Source of the DNA: Paenibacillus sp. FSL R5-0341
GTDB lineage: Bacteria; Bacillota; Bacilli; Paenibacillales; Paenibacillaceae
NCBI RefSeq assembly: GCF_037975235.1
Contig: NZ_CP150241.1
Location: 2,232,001 to 2,296,000, forward strand
Direction: 5' to 3'
Length of the DNA stretch: 64,000 nucleotides
The notes below the pieces were generated by a model. The model was not told the origin of the DNA. It made no database searches and worked only from the letters and a program-made list of their open reading frames with translations. The position numbers and the translations under genes were made by a program. This document shows positions 37,241 through 46,210 of the stretch, piece by piece; position 1 is the stretch's first letter; every line of letters starts with the position of its first letter.

Positions 37241-38251
37241 ATGAGCACAACAAATTCCGGTTTGCACTGCACGATATCAGCAGAGGTGCTGCACCACTTG
37301 GTGGAGAATAATTTTGGAAACGCTACCAAAGTAAAAGAGTTTGCACTTCTGCAAGGTGGACTTTTTAATACAACCTATCGGATTCAACTTGAAAACGCAT
37401 CATATACGGATGTAATTTTACGTTTGGCTCCAGAGCGGGCAGAGATGGCGGCCGGTTCTGCGAGTGATCCCCTGTTTTCTTTTGAACGCACCATGATGGC
37501 GGCTGAACCGGTTGTGTATGAATATTACCGTAACGCAAGCATTCCTGCTCCAAACATTATAACCTGTGATGACAGTGGATCAATTATTCCGAGAACCTAC
37601 ATGTTTATGGCTTTTTTCCCTAGTAAGCAGCTGGATCATTCATCGATTTCGGAGACAGACAAAGAGCGATTGTACCATCAGCTTGGCGTCTATACGGCCA
37701 TCATGCATCAGATCGAAGGTGCATCGTTTGGCTGGCCGCAGGGGGATGGTTCAATTAAAGGCTCGGATCAATGGTCCGAGGTGTTGCACTCTTTTGCAGA
37801 AGAAACGGCACTTAAAGCAGCATTAGTCGAATATATGCCAGGTGTGGGGGAAGAAATCACAGCTATCTTCATCAAAAATAAAGACTTATTTGATCAGGTG
37901 ACCCGTCCGGTACTCGTTCATAATGACCTGTGGGAAGCTAACGTACTTGTTCATGTGGAAAACGGTGAGCTAAATATTGCGGCCATCATCGACGGAGATC
38001 GTTCCATGTTTGCCGACAGGGAGTTTGAAGCCATATTGTCAACAGAATCGGTGGCTTTTCATGAAGGATATAATCGTGCACTCGATCCATCAGCTGATGG
38101 ACAGGCACGCAGGCTTGCGTACCGAATACTGTCTTCGTATTTTAATGCCTACGTTCATGAATATCAGGTCAATCAACCCGAAGATGGTCAGAAGTATCGC
38201 CAGCGTACACTGGATTTACTGGAGCAATGGAAGCAACTTGAACACAACTAA
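37241..38251 (+). CDS. Aminoglycoside phosphotransferase-fold (APH) protein
   Basis: A 336-residue kinase-fold protein. The N-lobe has LLQGGLFNTTYRI, the catalytic loop is VLVHNDLWEANVLV (Asp and Asn of the HxDxxxxN motif) and the metal-binding Asp is in IIDGDRSMFADREFE. APH-family members phosphorylate small molecules such as sugars, choline or antibiotics. Its place between GH31 and GH3 genes suggests a sugar or sugar-alcohol kinase, but that is only contextual. ATG 37241 lies 11 bases after AGGAG; an in-frame TTG at 37232 is too close to the site. The gap to GH3 is 19 bases. Confidence 0.82.
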   Translation: MSTTNSGLHCTISAEVLHHLVENNFGNATKVKEFALLQGGLFNTTYRIQLENASYTDVILRLAPERAEMAAGSASDPLFSFERTMMAAEPVVYEYYRNASIPAPNIITCDDSGSIIPRTYMFMAFFPSKQLDHSSISETDKERLYHQLGVYTAIMHQIEGASFGWPQGDGSIKGSDQWSEVLHSFAEETALKAALVEYMPGVGEEITAIFIKNKDLFDQVTRPVLVHNDLWEANVLVHVENGELNIAAIIDGDRSMFADREFEAILSTESVAFHEGYNRALDPSADGQARRLAYRILSSYFNAYVHEYQVNQPEDGQKYRQRTLDLLEQWKQLEHN

Positions 38252-38270
38252 TTTGTAGGAGGAATGAAGG

Positions 38271-41210
38271 ATGAAGGAGTATCATCAATACCCGATGTGG
38301 GACGCATCACTTTCACTTGAGGAACGGTTGGATGATCTGATTGCACGATTGACAACGGAGGAGAAAATTCGACTAATTCCTACGCGCGAAGCAGCTGTAC
38401 CAAGACTTGGCATTCCAGCCTACAATGTTGGGGGCGAAGCTGCCCACGGGGTGGCGTGGAAAGGGGAGGCAACGGTGTTTCCGCAACCTCTCGGTCTATC
38501 AAGTACCTGGAATACGCGGCTCATGCGGGAGATTGGTTCCGTTATTGGCGATGAAGCGAGGGCATACCATCACCGTGATCCTGAGGTTCACGGGTTAACA
38601 TTATGGGCACCTACAGTTGACCTGGAACGTGATCCACGCTGGGGCAGAACGGAAGAGGGATACGGGGAAGATCCGGTCCTCACTGGAGAGATGTCGGCAG
38701 CACTCGTCAAAGGCATGCAGGGAAACGATCCTTTTTATCTGAAAATGGTCGCTACATTGAAACACTTTTTTGCCAATAATAATGAGAAAGATCGGCTGAA
38801 TTGTTCATCCAGCATCGATCCGCGCAATCTGCGTGAATATTATTTAAAAGCATTTGAGACGCCATTTGTGGAAGGCGGAGCCTTGTCCATGATGACAGCT
38901 TACAATTCCATTAATGGTACACCTGCCATTGAAAGTCCATATGTGAATGATGTGGTTAAAGGTGAGTGGTCGATGCCTGGTTTTATTGTATGTGACGGTG
39001 GGGACCTGTCCCAGACGGTCGATTATCACGGTTACCATACCAGCCATGCCGAGTCAGCAGCAGGTGCGTTGAAGGCAGGGGTGGACTGTCTCACAGATGA
39101 AGTTAATCTTGTCGTATCTGCTCTGGAGGAAGCTCTGGGCCGGGATCTGTTGGAGGTAGCTGATCTGGACCGAGCGATTCGCAACATCTTCGGTGTCCGG
39201 ATGCGACTTGGACAACTGGATCAGTCGGGACGTAACCCTTATGCCTCCATACCTGAGTCGGTATTATGTGCACCAGAACATGCCAAACTCAGTTATCGTG
39301 CTGCTGCCGAATCAATTGTTTTGCTAAAAAATGATGGCTTGCTTCCTTTGCAACCAGAAGCATTGCAGAAGATCAGTGTCATTGGACCACTTGCGGATGT
39401 TGTCTATACCGATTGGTACAGTGGCACACTGCCTTATCGTGTATCCATCCTCGATGGATTGCGCAATCGGCTACCTGAAGCAGACGTGACCTATGCCGAT
39501 GGGAATGACCGTATTGGTCTGAAGACATCAGACGGACAGGTTATAACCCTCGGTGCCGAAAGCACACTCGCTGCTATACCAGAGAGTAGTGCACCTGCAG
39601 CCCAGTTCGTACATCAGGATTGGGGCTGGGGAAGTCATACGCTGAGAAGTGTGAACAATAATCGATATGTAAGTTTAACCGAGCAAGGCATCTATCAGGC
39701 GAACGCACCAGAAATCGGTGGCTGGTTCGTGAAGGAAGTTGTACAATTCGATCCCCAAACGGATGGGAGCAACGTCTTGCTGACATGGAATAGCATTCCC
39801 GTTGGACTGAGCGAATATCAGGGACGTTCTGTTTTATCACCAATACCACCGCAGACAGAACAAGCGACCGGTACAACTCTGCATGATAACAGTGAATCTG
39901 GATGTACAAGTCAATTACCAAGCAACACAACAAAATCTGCGACCTTCGAGATCGATATCGTGACACGCGGAATAGAACAGGCCGTAAATGCAGCACGCCA
40001 TAGCCAGGCATCTGTCGTTGTTGTCGGCAATAGTCCATATATCAACGGCAAAGAAGAAATTGACCGCCCAAGTCTGTTGCTTCCCCCAGATCAGGTCGCA
40101 CTTGTCAAAGCCGTGTGTGAGGCCAATCCTAATACGGTGGTTGTCATTATGGGCAGTTATCCATTTGCCTTGCAGGAGTTGAAAGATATTGCCCGGGCAA
40201 TCGTCTATATGACACATGCAGGTCAGGAATTGGGGAATGCGCTTGCGGATGTGCTGTTAGGTCATTATGCCCCGGCAGGCAGATTGAACATGACATGGTA
40301 TGAAGATGAATCCCAGCTCCCTGACATGATGGACTATGACATCATTCAGAATGATATGACCTATATGTATCATGAGGGACCGGTACAATATGCATTTGGT
40401 CATGGTCTGACCTATTCTGAATTCGAATACGAGGCGATTCGTGTAAGTCGTGATACTACGGCGGAAGCCACCACTGATCAATTGAAGATTGAAGTGGAGG
40501 TATACAATAAGGGTGAACGTGACAGTGATGAAGTCGTTCAAATCTATGGATCTGCACATACCTCACGTGTGAAACGCGCTCAGAAGCAATTGCTTGCTTT
40601 CCGTCGTGTTCATGTCAAAGCAGGGTCGCGTGTTAAGGTACGTTTTGAGGTTCCTGTTCAGAAGCTGGCGCTATGGGATGTTACCCGAGATCGATACTGC
40701 CTGGAGACAGCGACGTGGGCCATCCTTGCAGGGCGTTCTTCCGCAGATATCCGCCAGTCGGCTGACATTGAGATTGAAGGTGAGACGATTCCTGATCGTC
40801 CGCTGCACTTGCTTACCTTTGCCGAGAATTATGATGCTTGTGCAGATGTTCTGTTGGATGAATGTCTGGAAGGACGTTCCGCAGTTCGGGCAATCACTCG
40901 GGAAGAACCCTTATATCGAGATGGTCAGTCATCTTGGATCTCTTTCAACCATAATGCTGTTCAGGAACTGCACGGATTTGAAGCCAGAGTTGCAGCCTTT
41001 GGGGAAGTGGGGATACTGGAGATTCGTTCTGGAGGACCGGAGGGCGATCTGCTTGGTGTGTGTGAAGTTCCCGGACCTGGAGGCAGTGTGAATGGGAAAG
41101 ATATCAAGTGGACAACAATTCAGTGTTCGCTTGAGGCGCCACATAAGGTGAATGAGCTGTATATTATTTTCAAAGGTGGAGCAGCGTTACGGCACTTTAA
41201 GTTGTTGTAG
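38271..41210 (+). CDS. GH3 glycosidase (beta-glucosidase/xylosidase type) with inserted and C-terminal accessory domains
   Basis: A 979-residue intracellular GH3 enzyme. The (alpha/beta)8 domain has WAPTVDLERDPRWGRTEEGYGEDP, KHFFANN and nucleophile Asp242 in FIVCDGGD. In the second domain a stretch at about 409-535 (HTLRSVNNNRYVSLTEQGIYQ, FDPQTDGSNVLLTW) reads like a fascin-type beta-trefoil insertion. KEEIDRPSLLLPP resumes the GH3 fold and carries the acid/base Glu. A fibronectin III-like domain (about 725-830) and a C-terminal CBM6-like jelly roll (about 845-979) follow. No signal peptide. AGGAGG precedes the ATG. The sugar specificity cannot be read from sequence. Confidence 0.9.
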   Translation: MKEYHQYPMWDASLSLEERLDDLIARLTTEEKIRLIPTREAAVPRLGIPAYNVGGEAAHGVAWKGEATVFPQPLGLSSTWNTRLMREIGSVIGDEARAYHHRDPEVHGLTLWAPTVDLERDPRWGRTEEGYGEDPVLTGEMSAALVKGMQGNDPFYLKMVATLKHFFANNNEKDRLNCSSSIDPRNLREYYLKAFETPFVEGGALSMMTAYNSINGTPAIESPYVNDVVKGEWSMPGFIVCDGGDLSQTVDYHGYHTSHAESAAGALKAGVDCLTDEVNLVVSALEEALGRDLLEVADLDRAIRNIFGVRMRLGQLDQSGRNPYASIPESVLCAPEHAKLSYRAAAESIVLLKNDGLLPLQPEALQKISVIGPLADVVYTDWYSGTLPYRVSILDGLRNRLPEADVTYADGNDRIGLKTSDGQVITLGAESTLAAIPESSAPAAQFVHQDWGWGSHTLRSVNNNRYVSLTEQGIYQANAPEIGGWFVKEVVQFDPQTDGSNVLLTWNSIPVGLSEYQGRSVLSPIPPQTEQATGTTLHDNSESGCTSQLPSNTTKSATFEIDIVTRGIEQAVNAARHSQASVVVVGNSPYINGKEEIDRPSLLLPPDQVALVKAVCEANPNTVVVIMGSYPFALQELKDIARAIVYMTHAGQELGNALADVLLGHYAPAGRLNMTWYEDESQLPDMMDYDIIQNDMTYMYHEGPVQYAFGHGLTYSEFEYEAIRVSRDTTAEATTDQLKIEVEVYNKGERDSDEVVQIYGSAHTSRVKRAQKQLLAFRRVHVKAGSRVKVRFEVPVQKLALWDVTRDRYCLETATWAILAGRSSADIRQSADIEIEGETIPDRPLHLLTFAENYDACADVLLDECLEGRSAVRAITREEPLYRDGQSSWISFNHNAVQELHGFEARVAAFGEVGILEIRSGGPEGDLLGVCEVPGPGGSVNGKDIKWTTIQCSLEAPHKVNELYIIFKGGAALRHFKLL

Positions 41211-41230
41211 TTGTAAATATTGAACTAAAG

Positions 41231-41268
41231 GAGCTGTCTTGCACGAATACGTGCAGGGCAGCTTTTTG
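41231..41268 (+). terminator. Terminator of the xylosidase cluster
   Basis: A 14-base stem AGCTGTCTTGCACG / CGTGCAGGGCAGCT with a 4-base loop AATA, then TTTTTGG. Confidence 0.92.
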
Positions 41269-41368
41269 GTGTGAATAAGCGGTAACATCCAGCATGTCTT
41301 GCATAATCAACCTCCGAAACAACCACAATAATGCTGTTGTGTGTAGAACCAGTGAAGGTGGTTGTGGT

Positions 41369-42670
41369 ATGAACGATAAAAAGTGGGATCTCGTCGCACT
41401 TGCTTCCATCCCTTTAATTATGACCTTGGGTAACTCCATGCTTATACCGATCCTGCCACAGATTGAACGTGAATTGAAGGTATCTGCATTCAAGGTCAGC
41501 ATGCTCATTACAGTCTACGCTGTCGTTGCCATCCTGCTTATTCCTCTCGCAGGTTATTTGTCGGATCGTTTCGGCAGAAAAGCAGTGATCATTCCCAGCC
41601 TCGTCATTGCAGCCATCGGAGGTGCTGTGGCTGGCGTGGCAGCATGGATGCTCAATGGAAATATAGCCTACTGGACCATTCTGGGTGGCAGGTTATTGCA
41701 AGGAATTGGCGCAGCCGGTGCGTTCCCTATTGTCATTCCATTGGTTGGGGACATGTTCAATGATGAGAATGAGGTAAGTAAAAGCCTGGGAATCATCGAG
41801 ACCTCCAATACATTTGGTAAAGTAATAAGTCCAATTTTAGGTGCAGCGCTGGCCGTTTGGTTGTGGTATGCACCATTTATGGCTATTCCTGTACTATGTG
41901 TGCTTTCGTTGATCCTGGTTATTTTCCTGGTGAAAACACCCCGAAAAAAAGAAAAGCCTCCCACCTTTCCTGAATTTGTGGCTTCCATTCGTGACGTACT
42001 GAAAGAAAAGGGACGCTGGTTGTATGCGTTGTTTGCAATCGGTGGTATTTGCATGTTTGTCATCTTTGGTGTGTTATATTACCTGTCCGAGACACTCGAG
42101 AGCGAATTCGCCTTGAAAGGTGTTCTCAAAGGACTTGTCCTTGCGATTCCGCTGGCAGCGTTATGTCTGTCTTCATTCCTGGCAGGGAAGTGGATTGGCA
42201 AAAACAAAACACGAATGAAATGGCTTGGCTTCACAGGGCTTGCGCTTCTGACGGTATCTCTTGGCGTTATAGGTTTATTCGATAATATCTATGTTGTAGT
42301 AGGTCTATTCACATTGGGAAGTGCCGGAATAGGCGCAACGTTGCCGTGTCTGGATGCCTTGATTACAGAGGGCGTGGACAAAAAACAGCGGGGCACGATC
42401 ACAGCTCTGTTCAGCAGCATGCGCTTCATTGGCGTATCTCTTGGTCCACCTGTGGTGTCTTTGCTGATCGGATCTCATCATTTTCTGCTTTTTGGTGTGC
42501 TCGCCGCGTCCGGCGCAGTGGGTGGATTGCTCACCTTATTCGCAGTCAAGCCGGATCACGGCGACCAGCCTACTTCAGGAAGCGAGCCAAAAAAGGATGA
42601 AACACATATGGATATGATCGAGACGAATAGAGGGTATGGTCCAATAGGTCGCAAAAAAAGTCCATTCTAA
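41369..42670 (+). CDS. MFS drug-exporter-type transporter
   Basis: A 433-residue, 12-helix major facilitator protein. LIPLAGYLSDRFGRKAVI is the canonical loop 2-3 motif and GRLLQGIGAAGAFPIVIPLVGDMF is the motif C-type segment of proton-driven exporters. The C-terminal 35 residues are a polar tail. The frame opens at 41294, but GAAGGTGG 8 bases before ATG 41369 and the start of the first helix fix the shorter form. The substrate is unknown. It is convergent with another MFS gene across a large shared hairpin. Confidence 0.85.
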   Translation: MNDKKWDLVALASIPLIMTLGNSMLIPILPQIERELKVSAFKVSMLITVYAVVAILLIPLAGYLSDRFGRKAVIIPSLVIAAIGGAVAGVAAWMLNGNIAYWTILGGRLLQGIGAAGAFPIVIPLVGDMFNDENEVSKSLGIIETSNTFGKVISPILGAALAVWLWYAPFMAIPVLCVLSLILVIFLVKTPRKKEKPPTFPEFVASIRDVLKEKGRWLYALFAIGGICMFVIFGVLYYLSETLESEFALKGVLKGLVLAIPLAALCLSSFLAGKWIGKNKTRMKWLGFTGLALLTVSLGVIGLFDNIYVVVGLFTLGSAGIGATLPCLDALITEGVDKKQRGTITALFSSMRFIGVSLGPPVVSLLIGSHHFLLFGVLAASGAVGGLLTLFAVKPDHGDQPTSGSEPKKDETHMDMIETNRGYGPIGRKKSPF

Positions 42671-42745
42671 ATAGATGGTTGCTGATAAGCCACTTTCATT
42701 CCAGTACTGCCTTAAGGTTAAACAACCGAATCTGTTCCGTTAAAA

Positions 42746-42802
42746 AAACGCGTTTACGCCTAAGAAAGCAGATGAGTTTGCTTTCTCGGTGTAAACGCGT
42801 TT
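42746..42802. terminator. Long bidirectional terminator between two MFS genes
   Basis: A 57-base hairpin: AAACGCGTTTACGCC pairs with GGTGTAAACGCGTTT and the inner AGAAAGCA pairs with TGCTTTCT. T or A tracts lie on both sides (A7 at 42742-42748, TTTCTCGTTTC after 42800). Confidence 0.9.
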
Positions 42803-42834
42803 CTCGTTTCTATGAGCAGAATGACTTTAACCAA

Positions 42835-44181
42835 TCATTCGTGTTTGCTCTTATTCGACTGGCTAGTTTCGGTATTGCCGGCTCCAGATTCTGAATTCTT
42901 GGATTGATCTTGATCTGATTCTGATTCCGTTGCAGGGATATGAGTATGAGCGAGCAGAGCATGAGGTTCAATGGAGAAGCTGCCGCTTCGTTTTCCCTGA
43001 ACCAGATATATAAGCAAGAACAAAATCATGAACATCACGGAATAACGGTACATATCGGTATAACTGGTCATGGACGCAATGGCACCAAGTAGAAGTGCAC
43101 CAGTCGCAATACCCAGATCCAGCGAGTTCAAAAACATGCCGTTAGCCATCCCCCGTTGTGAAGGAGAGACCACCTGAATCATCCAGGTTTGGAGAGAGGA
43201 CTGCATGGAACCATAACCAATCCCGTAGATAAAGGCAGCAATGAACAGGGTAGACATGGAGGTTGCATATGAGAGCAGAATGAGCCCGATAGCAATAAAT
43301 ATGGCCCCTGGAATGAGCAACGCTTTGGGACCTTTGTTGTCATAGATCCGTCCTGCAAATGGTCTAACCAGTAACACGGCGAGTGCATTGAACAAAAAGA
43401 ACAGTGCAGGATTGGCCAGATTGGCTTCCTTGCCATACAAGACGATGAATCCGACAAGCCCACCATACGTGATGGATAACAGGCAATTCAGCACACTGGG
43501 CAGAATCAACTTGCGGTTGAAAGGCGTCTTCTGATTCGATTGCGATCCTGAAGCGCTAGTTGTAGCCTGTGGAATAATATTCGTACTGTTATCGGTTCTG
43601 TTGGCTTTTTTGCGTGTCAGCGAATAACTCAGTGGATAGATGACAACGAGGACACCCGCAGTACATAACATCAGGGTTACGAATCCTGCACCTTGGAGCA
43701 GAGTGACCCCTATAATTGGACCCATAGACATAGCCAGGCTAGTTGATAGCCCGAAGTAACCCATGCCTTCACCCATTCGTTTAACGGGCACAATGTCCGA
43801 GGCCATCGTTGGAAAAGCGGTGCTACTCATACCAAACCCGATACCGAACAACATTCTCAGTAATAAGAGCACGGCTATACCTGCAGCAAAATAATAGCCG
43901 AGTGTTGCCAGCAGGGCTATGGAAAGTCCTATATAGATCATAGCGTTACGAAGGCCCTTCTCCAATGCTTTCGCGGAATAGAGACGGGCTGCAATGGCAC
44001 TTAGGGCAAACAGACAGGTGAAGAGACTGACCTCAAACGCATTTGCGTGAAATCGTTCCTGAACGTAGGACGGAAGTGGAGAGACGATCATGTGCAACTG
44101 CAAGAACAGCAAGAAGTTGCACAGCATTAGCAGAATAAAATCGGTGGTCCATAGCCTAACTTGTGTAGATTTTTCTTTCAT
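42835..44181 (-). CDS. MFS transporter under MarR control
   Basis: A 448-residue 12-helix MFS protein (LLMLCNFLLFLQLHMIVSPLPSYVQ first helix; GFGMSSTAFPTMASDIVPVKRMGEGMGYFG motif in helices 4-5) with a long Ser/Gln-rich polar C-terminal tail of about 40 residues. The type resembles YfhI/YttB-like exporters with wide substrate range. GGGGGA upstream on the minus strand supports the ATG. It lies 30 bases after a MarR gene on the same strand and is probably co-transcribed, so expression should rise when the MarR protein binds an inducer. Confidence 0.85.
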   Translation of the reverse strand: MKEKSTQVRLWTTDFILLMLCNFLLFLQLHMIVSPLPSYVQERFHANAFEVSLFTCLFALSAIAARLYSAKALEKGLRNAMIYIGLSIALLATLGYYFAAGIAVLLLLRMLFGIGFGMSSTAFPTMASDIVPVKRMGEGMGYFGLSTSLAMSMGPIIGVTLLQGAGFVTLMLCTAGVLVVIYPLSYSLTRKKANRTDNSTNIIPQATTSASGSQSNQKTPFNRKLILPSVLNCLLSITYGGLVGFIVLYGKEANLANPALFFLFNALAVLLVRPFAGRIYDNKGPKALLIPGAIFIAIGLILLSYATSMSTLFIAAFIYGIGYGSMQSSLQTWMIQVVSPSQRGMANGMFLNSLDLGIATGALLLGAIASMTSYTDMYRYSVMFMILFLLIYLVQGKRSGSFSIEPHALLAHTHIPATESESDQDQSKNSESGAGNTETSQSNKSKHE

Positions 44182-44211
44182 GATGATGTATTCCCCCTGA
44201 GTTGTGATTCA

Positions 44212-44634
44212 TTACAAGTTGCGGTTAATGAGGGAAAGAGTATGTTTAAATGCTTCCATCTGGTCTTCGGATATACCTTCAGCAAGTTCTTTATTCATTT
44301 CTCTTTCAATAGGAACGAGGATATCGATTAACGCTTTGCCTTCCTTGGTGAGGTATAACAGATAGGCTCTGCGATCCTGTTCGCTGGTCCGGCGTTCTAC
44401 CCAGCCTTTCTTTTCAAGCAGATCAATAATCCGGGCCGTGGTGGGTTGGTCTTTGAAGACACGTGCAGCGAGCTCCTTCTGATTTACACCTTCACCTCGG
44501 TCAACATTAAAAAGGACAGAAAATTGTTCTGTCGTAATATCATAAGGTTTGAACCGCGTAGCAAGTAAAGCTACAGCTTTACGATGCGTGAAACCCAGCA
44601 TGAATCCAACAGATTGTTCCAGTGTGTAGTCCAT
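44212..44634 (-). CDS. MarR family repressor
   Basis: A 140-residue winged helix regulator. QKELAARVFKDQPTTARIIDLLEKKGWVERRTSEQDRRAYLLYLT contains the recognition helix and the wing with the DxRA/Y signature. The frame opens at 44679, but the coding region from there to 44634 covers the operator and ATG 44634 begins at the usual MarR N-terminus. The promoter upstream is overlapped by a perfect palindrome, indicating autoregulation. The partner gene is the MFS transporter. Confidence 0.88.
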   Translation of the reverse strand: MDYTLEQSVGFMLGFTHRKAVALLATRFKPYDITTEQFSVLFNVDRGEGVNQKELAARVFKDQPTTARIIDLLEKKGWVERRTSEQDRRAYLLYLTKEGKALIDILVPIEREMNKELAEGISEDQMEAFKHTLSLINRNL

Positions 44635-44680
44635 GTGATTGGGAGACCTCGCTTTCCATAATAAAAATGTTCCAAACAAT

Positions 44681-44723
44681 TAGTTGTTATAACAACTATA
44701 TGGCAAACAAGTATTTTTGTCAA
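44681..44723 (-). promoter_or_regulatory. MarR-type operator on a consensus sigma-A promoter
   Basis: Reading leftward, TTGACA (44723-44718), a 17-base spacer and TATAGT (44700-44695). The perfect 18-base palindrome TAGTTGTTATAACAACTA (44681-44698) covers the -10 box and start region. This geometry is the classic repression site of a MarR-autoregulated operon. Confidence 0.82.
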
Positions 44724-44891
44724 AATGAAATATTCTTATATCGAACATATGTGTACGCGATGCAATGATCAAAAAATACTGTTAGAATGGAAATGAAACC
44801 GCTTCTATGGTATCCATGTCCACAGTGCTTGAAGAATGGAGAAAACCAATTTGCTCTAACCGATGTTGGAGAAGACCAAGGAGAGCTGTGT

Positions 44892-45365
44892 ATGCTAAAG
44901 AATATTCCTGCAATAATCCCTCCGGAACTACTCAAAATCATGTCTGAAATGGGGCATGGGGACGAGCTGGTTCTGGCTGATGGCAATTTTCCGGCAGCCA
45001 GTCACGCGAAAAGACTGGTACGCTGTGATGCACTGGGAGTCGTCGAACTGCTGGAAGCCATCCTGCAATTATATCCACTGGATACCTATGCCGAGCGTCC
45101 GGCTGCTGTCATGCAGGTTGTGAAAGGGGATCAGGTGATACCGATCATATGGGAAGACTACCGCAGGTTGATTGAAGAATACGAAGGCATTACGGAGCCG
45201 TTCGATCATGAAGAGCGATTTGATTTTTATGAACGTGCTTCGCGTGCCTATGTAATTGTTGCAACCGGGGAGCGTGCACAATATGCCAATCTGATTTTGA
45301 AGAAAGGCGTCATTTTCCCAGATGCTGATTCTGGTCAGCAACAGCAGAATGCTGGATCGAACTGA
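44892..45365 (+). CDS. RbsD/FucU family sugar mutarotase
   Basis: A 157-residue protein. MLKNIPAIIPPELLKIMSEMGHGDELVLADGNFPAAS and the later YERASRAYVIVATGERAQYANLILKKGVI are typical of the FucU branch, which interconverts anomers of L-fucose and related sugars; the conserved His and Asp in HGDELVLADGNFP form the active site. The frame is open from 44787, but AAGGAGAG 7 bases before ATG 44892 decides the start. It is a single gene, and no fucose pathway genes are visible nearby. Confidence 0.88.
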   Translation: MLKNIPAIIPPELLKIMSEMGHGDELVLADGNFPAASHAKRLVRCDALGVVELLEAILQLYPLDTYAERPAAVMQVVKGDQVIPIIWEDYRRLIEEYEGITEPFDHEERFDFYERASRAYVIVATGERAQYANLILKKGVIFPDADSGQQQQNAGSN

Positions 45366-45373
45366 ATATTTAC

Positions 45374-45415
45374 GGCGACGGAGCAACGGATGCTTTGGTC
45401 GCCTTTTTATTTTTT
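45374..45415 (+). terminator. Terminator after the mutarotase gene
   Basis: GGCGAC / GTCGCC with inner GAGCA / TGCTT pairing, then TTTTTATTTTTT. Confidence 0.85.
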
Positions 45416-45453
45416 CCAATTCGAAGTCAATATAACAAAACACACAGAATTGC

Positions 45454-45513
45454 CATGGACTCGATAAGCAAGATGCAAACTGGAAGCGCGTATGAACGAA
45501 TAGCGAGTCCATG
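45454..45513. repeat. Perfect 10-base inverted repeat with 40-base loop
   Basis: CATGGACTCG (45454-45463) and CGAGTCCATG (45504-45513) are exact complements. No T tract follows and no gene overlaps. It may be a structured leader upstream of the GNAT gene or an isolated element. Confidence 0.4.
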
Positions 45514-45632
45514 TCCAAGATACTACAAACTTTGATGCAGATGATGAATGGGGAAAGGGAAGGAATTGTTTTACAATAGAAAGACACACAAACGATGAGG
45601 CGATGGTCTCCATCCCAAAGGAGTTGAATGAA

Positions 45633-46133
45633 ATGCAGCACCGAATCAGACTAGCAGGCCTCCCTGATTGTAATGAAGTGGGGGGATTGTTCAATGAATA
45701 CCGGATATTCTACAAACAAAATACAGATGTTGAGGCAGCATGTCAGTATATTAAAGAACGAATGGAAAGCCATGAATCGGTGATTTTGGTAGCAGAAACC
45801 GATGTGGAAAGTGATCACGGGACAGCTGAAAGAGACGGTACGCCACTCTCGAAGGGCATGAATTGTACCGGATTCGTTCAGCTGTATCCCAGTTTCAGCT
45901 CGGTATCGATGGGGCCCATCTGGGTGCTTAATGATCTGTATGTTCATTCGGATTATCGTCAGCAAGGTATAGCAAGGAAGTTGCTGCAAGCGACCAAGCG
46001 ATTGGCATCTGAGCGTGGAGTTCTTCGTATATCGCTCTCGACTGAATTAAGTAACAAGCAAGCTCAAGCTTTATATGAATCCGAAGGATATGCACTGGAT
46101 ACCAAATTCATGTATTATGAACTTAGTCTATAA
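45633..46133 (+). CDS. GNAT family N-acetyltransferase
   Basis: A 166-residue GNAT. VLNDLYVHSDYRQQGIARKLLQATKRLA contains the acetyl-CoA binding motif A (Q/RxxGxA) and ISLSTELSNKQAQALYESEGYALD is motif B. It is related to acetyltransferases annotated as acting on small amines, but the substrate is unknown. The frame opens at 45603; AAAGGAG at 45617-45623 with 9-base spacing selects ATG 45633. The stop codon is immediately followed by the repeat end at 46134. Confidence 0.85.
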   Translation: MQHRIRLAGLPDCNEVGGLFNEYRIFYKQNTDVEAACQYIKERMESHESVILVAETDVESDHGTAERDGTPLSKGMNCTGFVQLYPSFSSVSMGPIWVLNDLYVHSDYRQQGIARKLLQATKRLASERGVLRISLSTELSNKQAQALYESEGYALDTKFMYYELSL

Positions 46134-46151
46134 GAGGTTGCTCAAAAAGAC
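46134..46151. repeat. Solo copy of the interspersed element end
   Basis: GAGGTTGCTCAAAAAGAC matches, at 16 of 18 positions, the inverted right end of the 26660-26862 element including its GAGGTT flank. No second end is found in the following 60 bases before the next gene. Confidence 0.4.
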
Positions 46152-46210
46152 GCATTATATAAATGATGGCAGGCCCGTGAAGTCGGGAAAGAGGGAGGGG
46201 GAGTCGCAAC

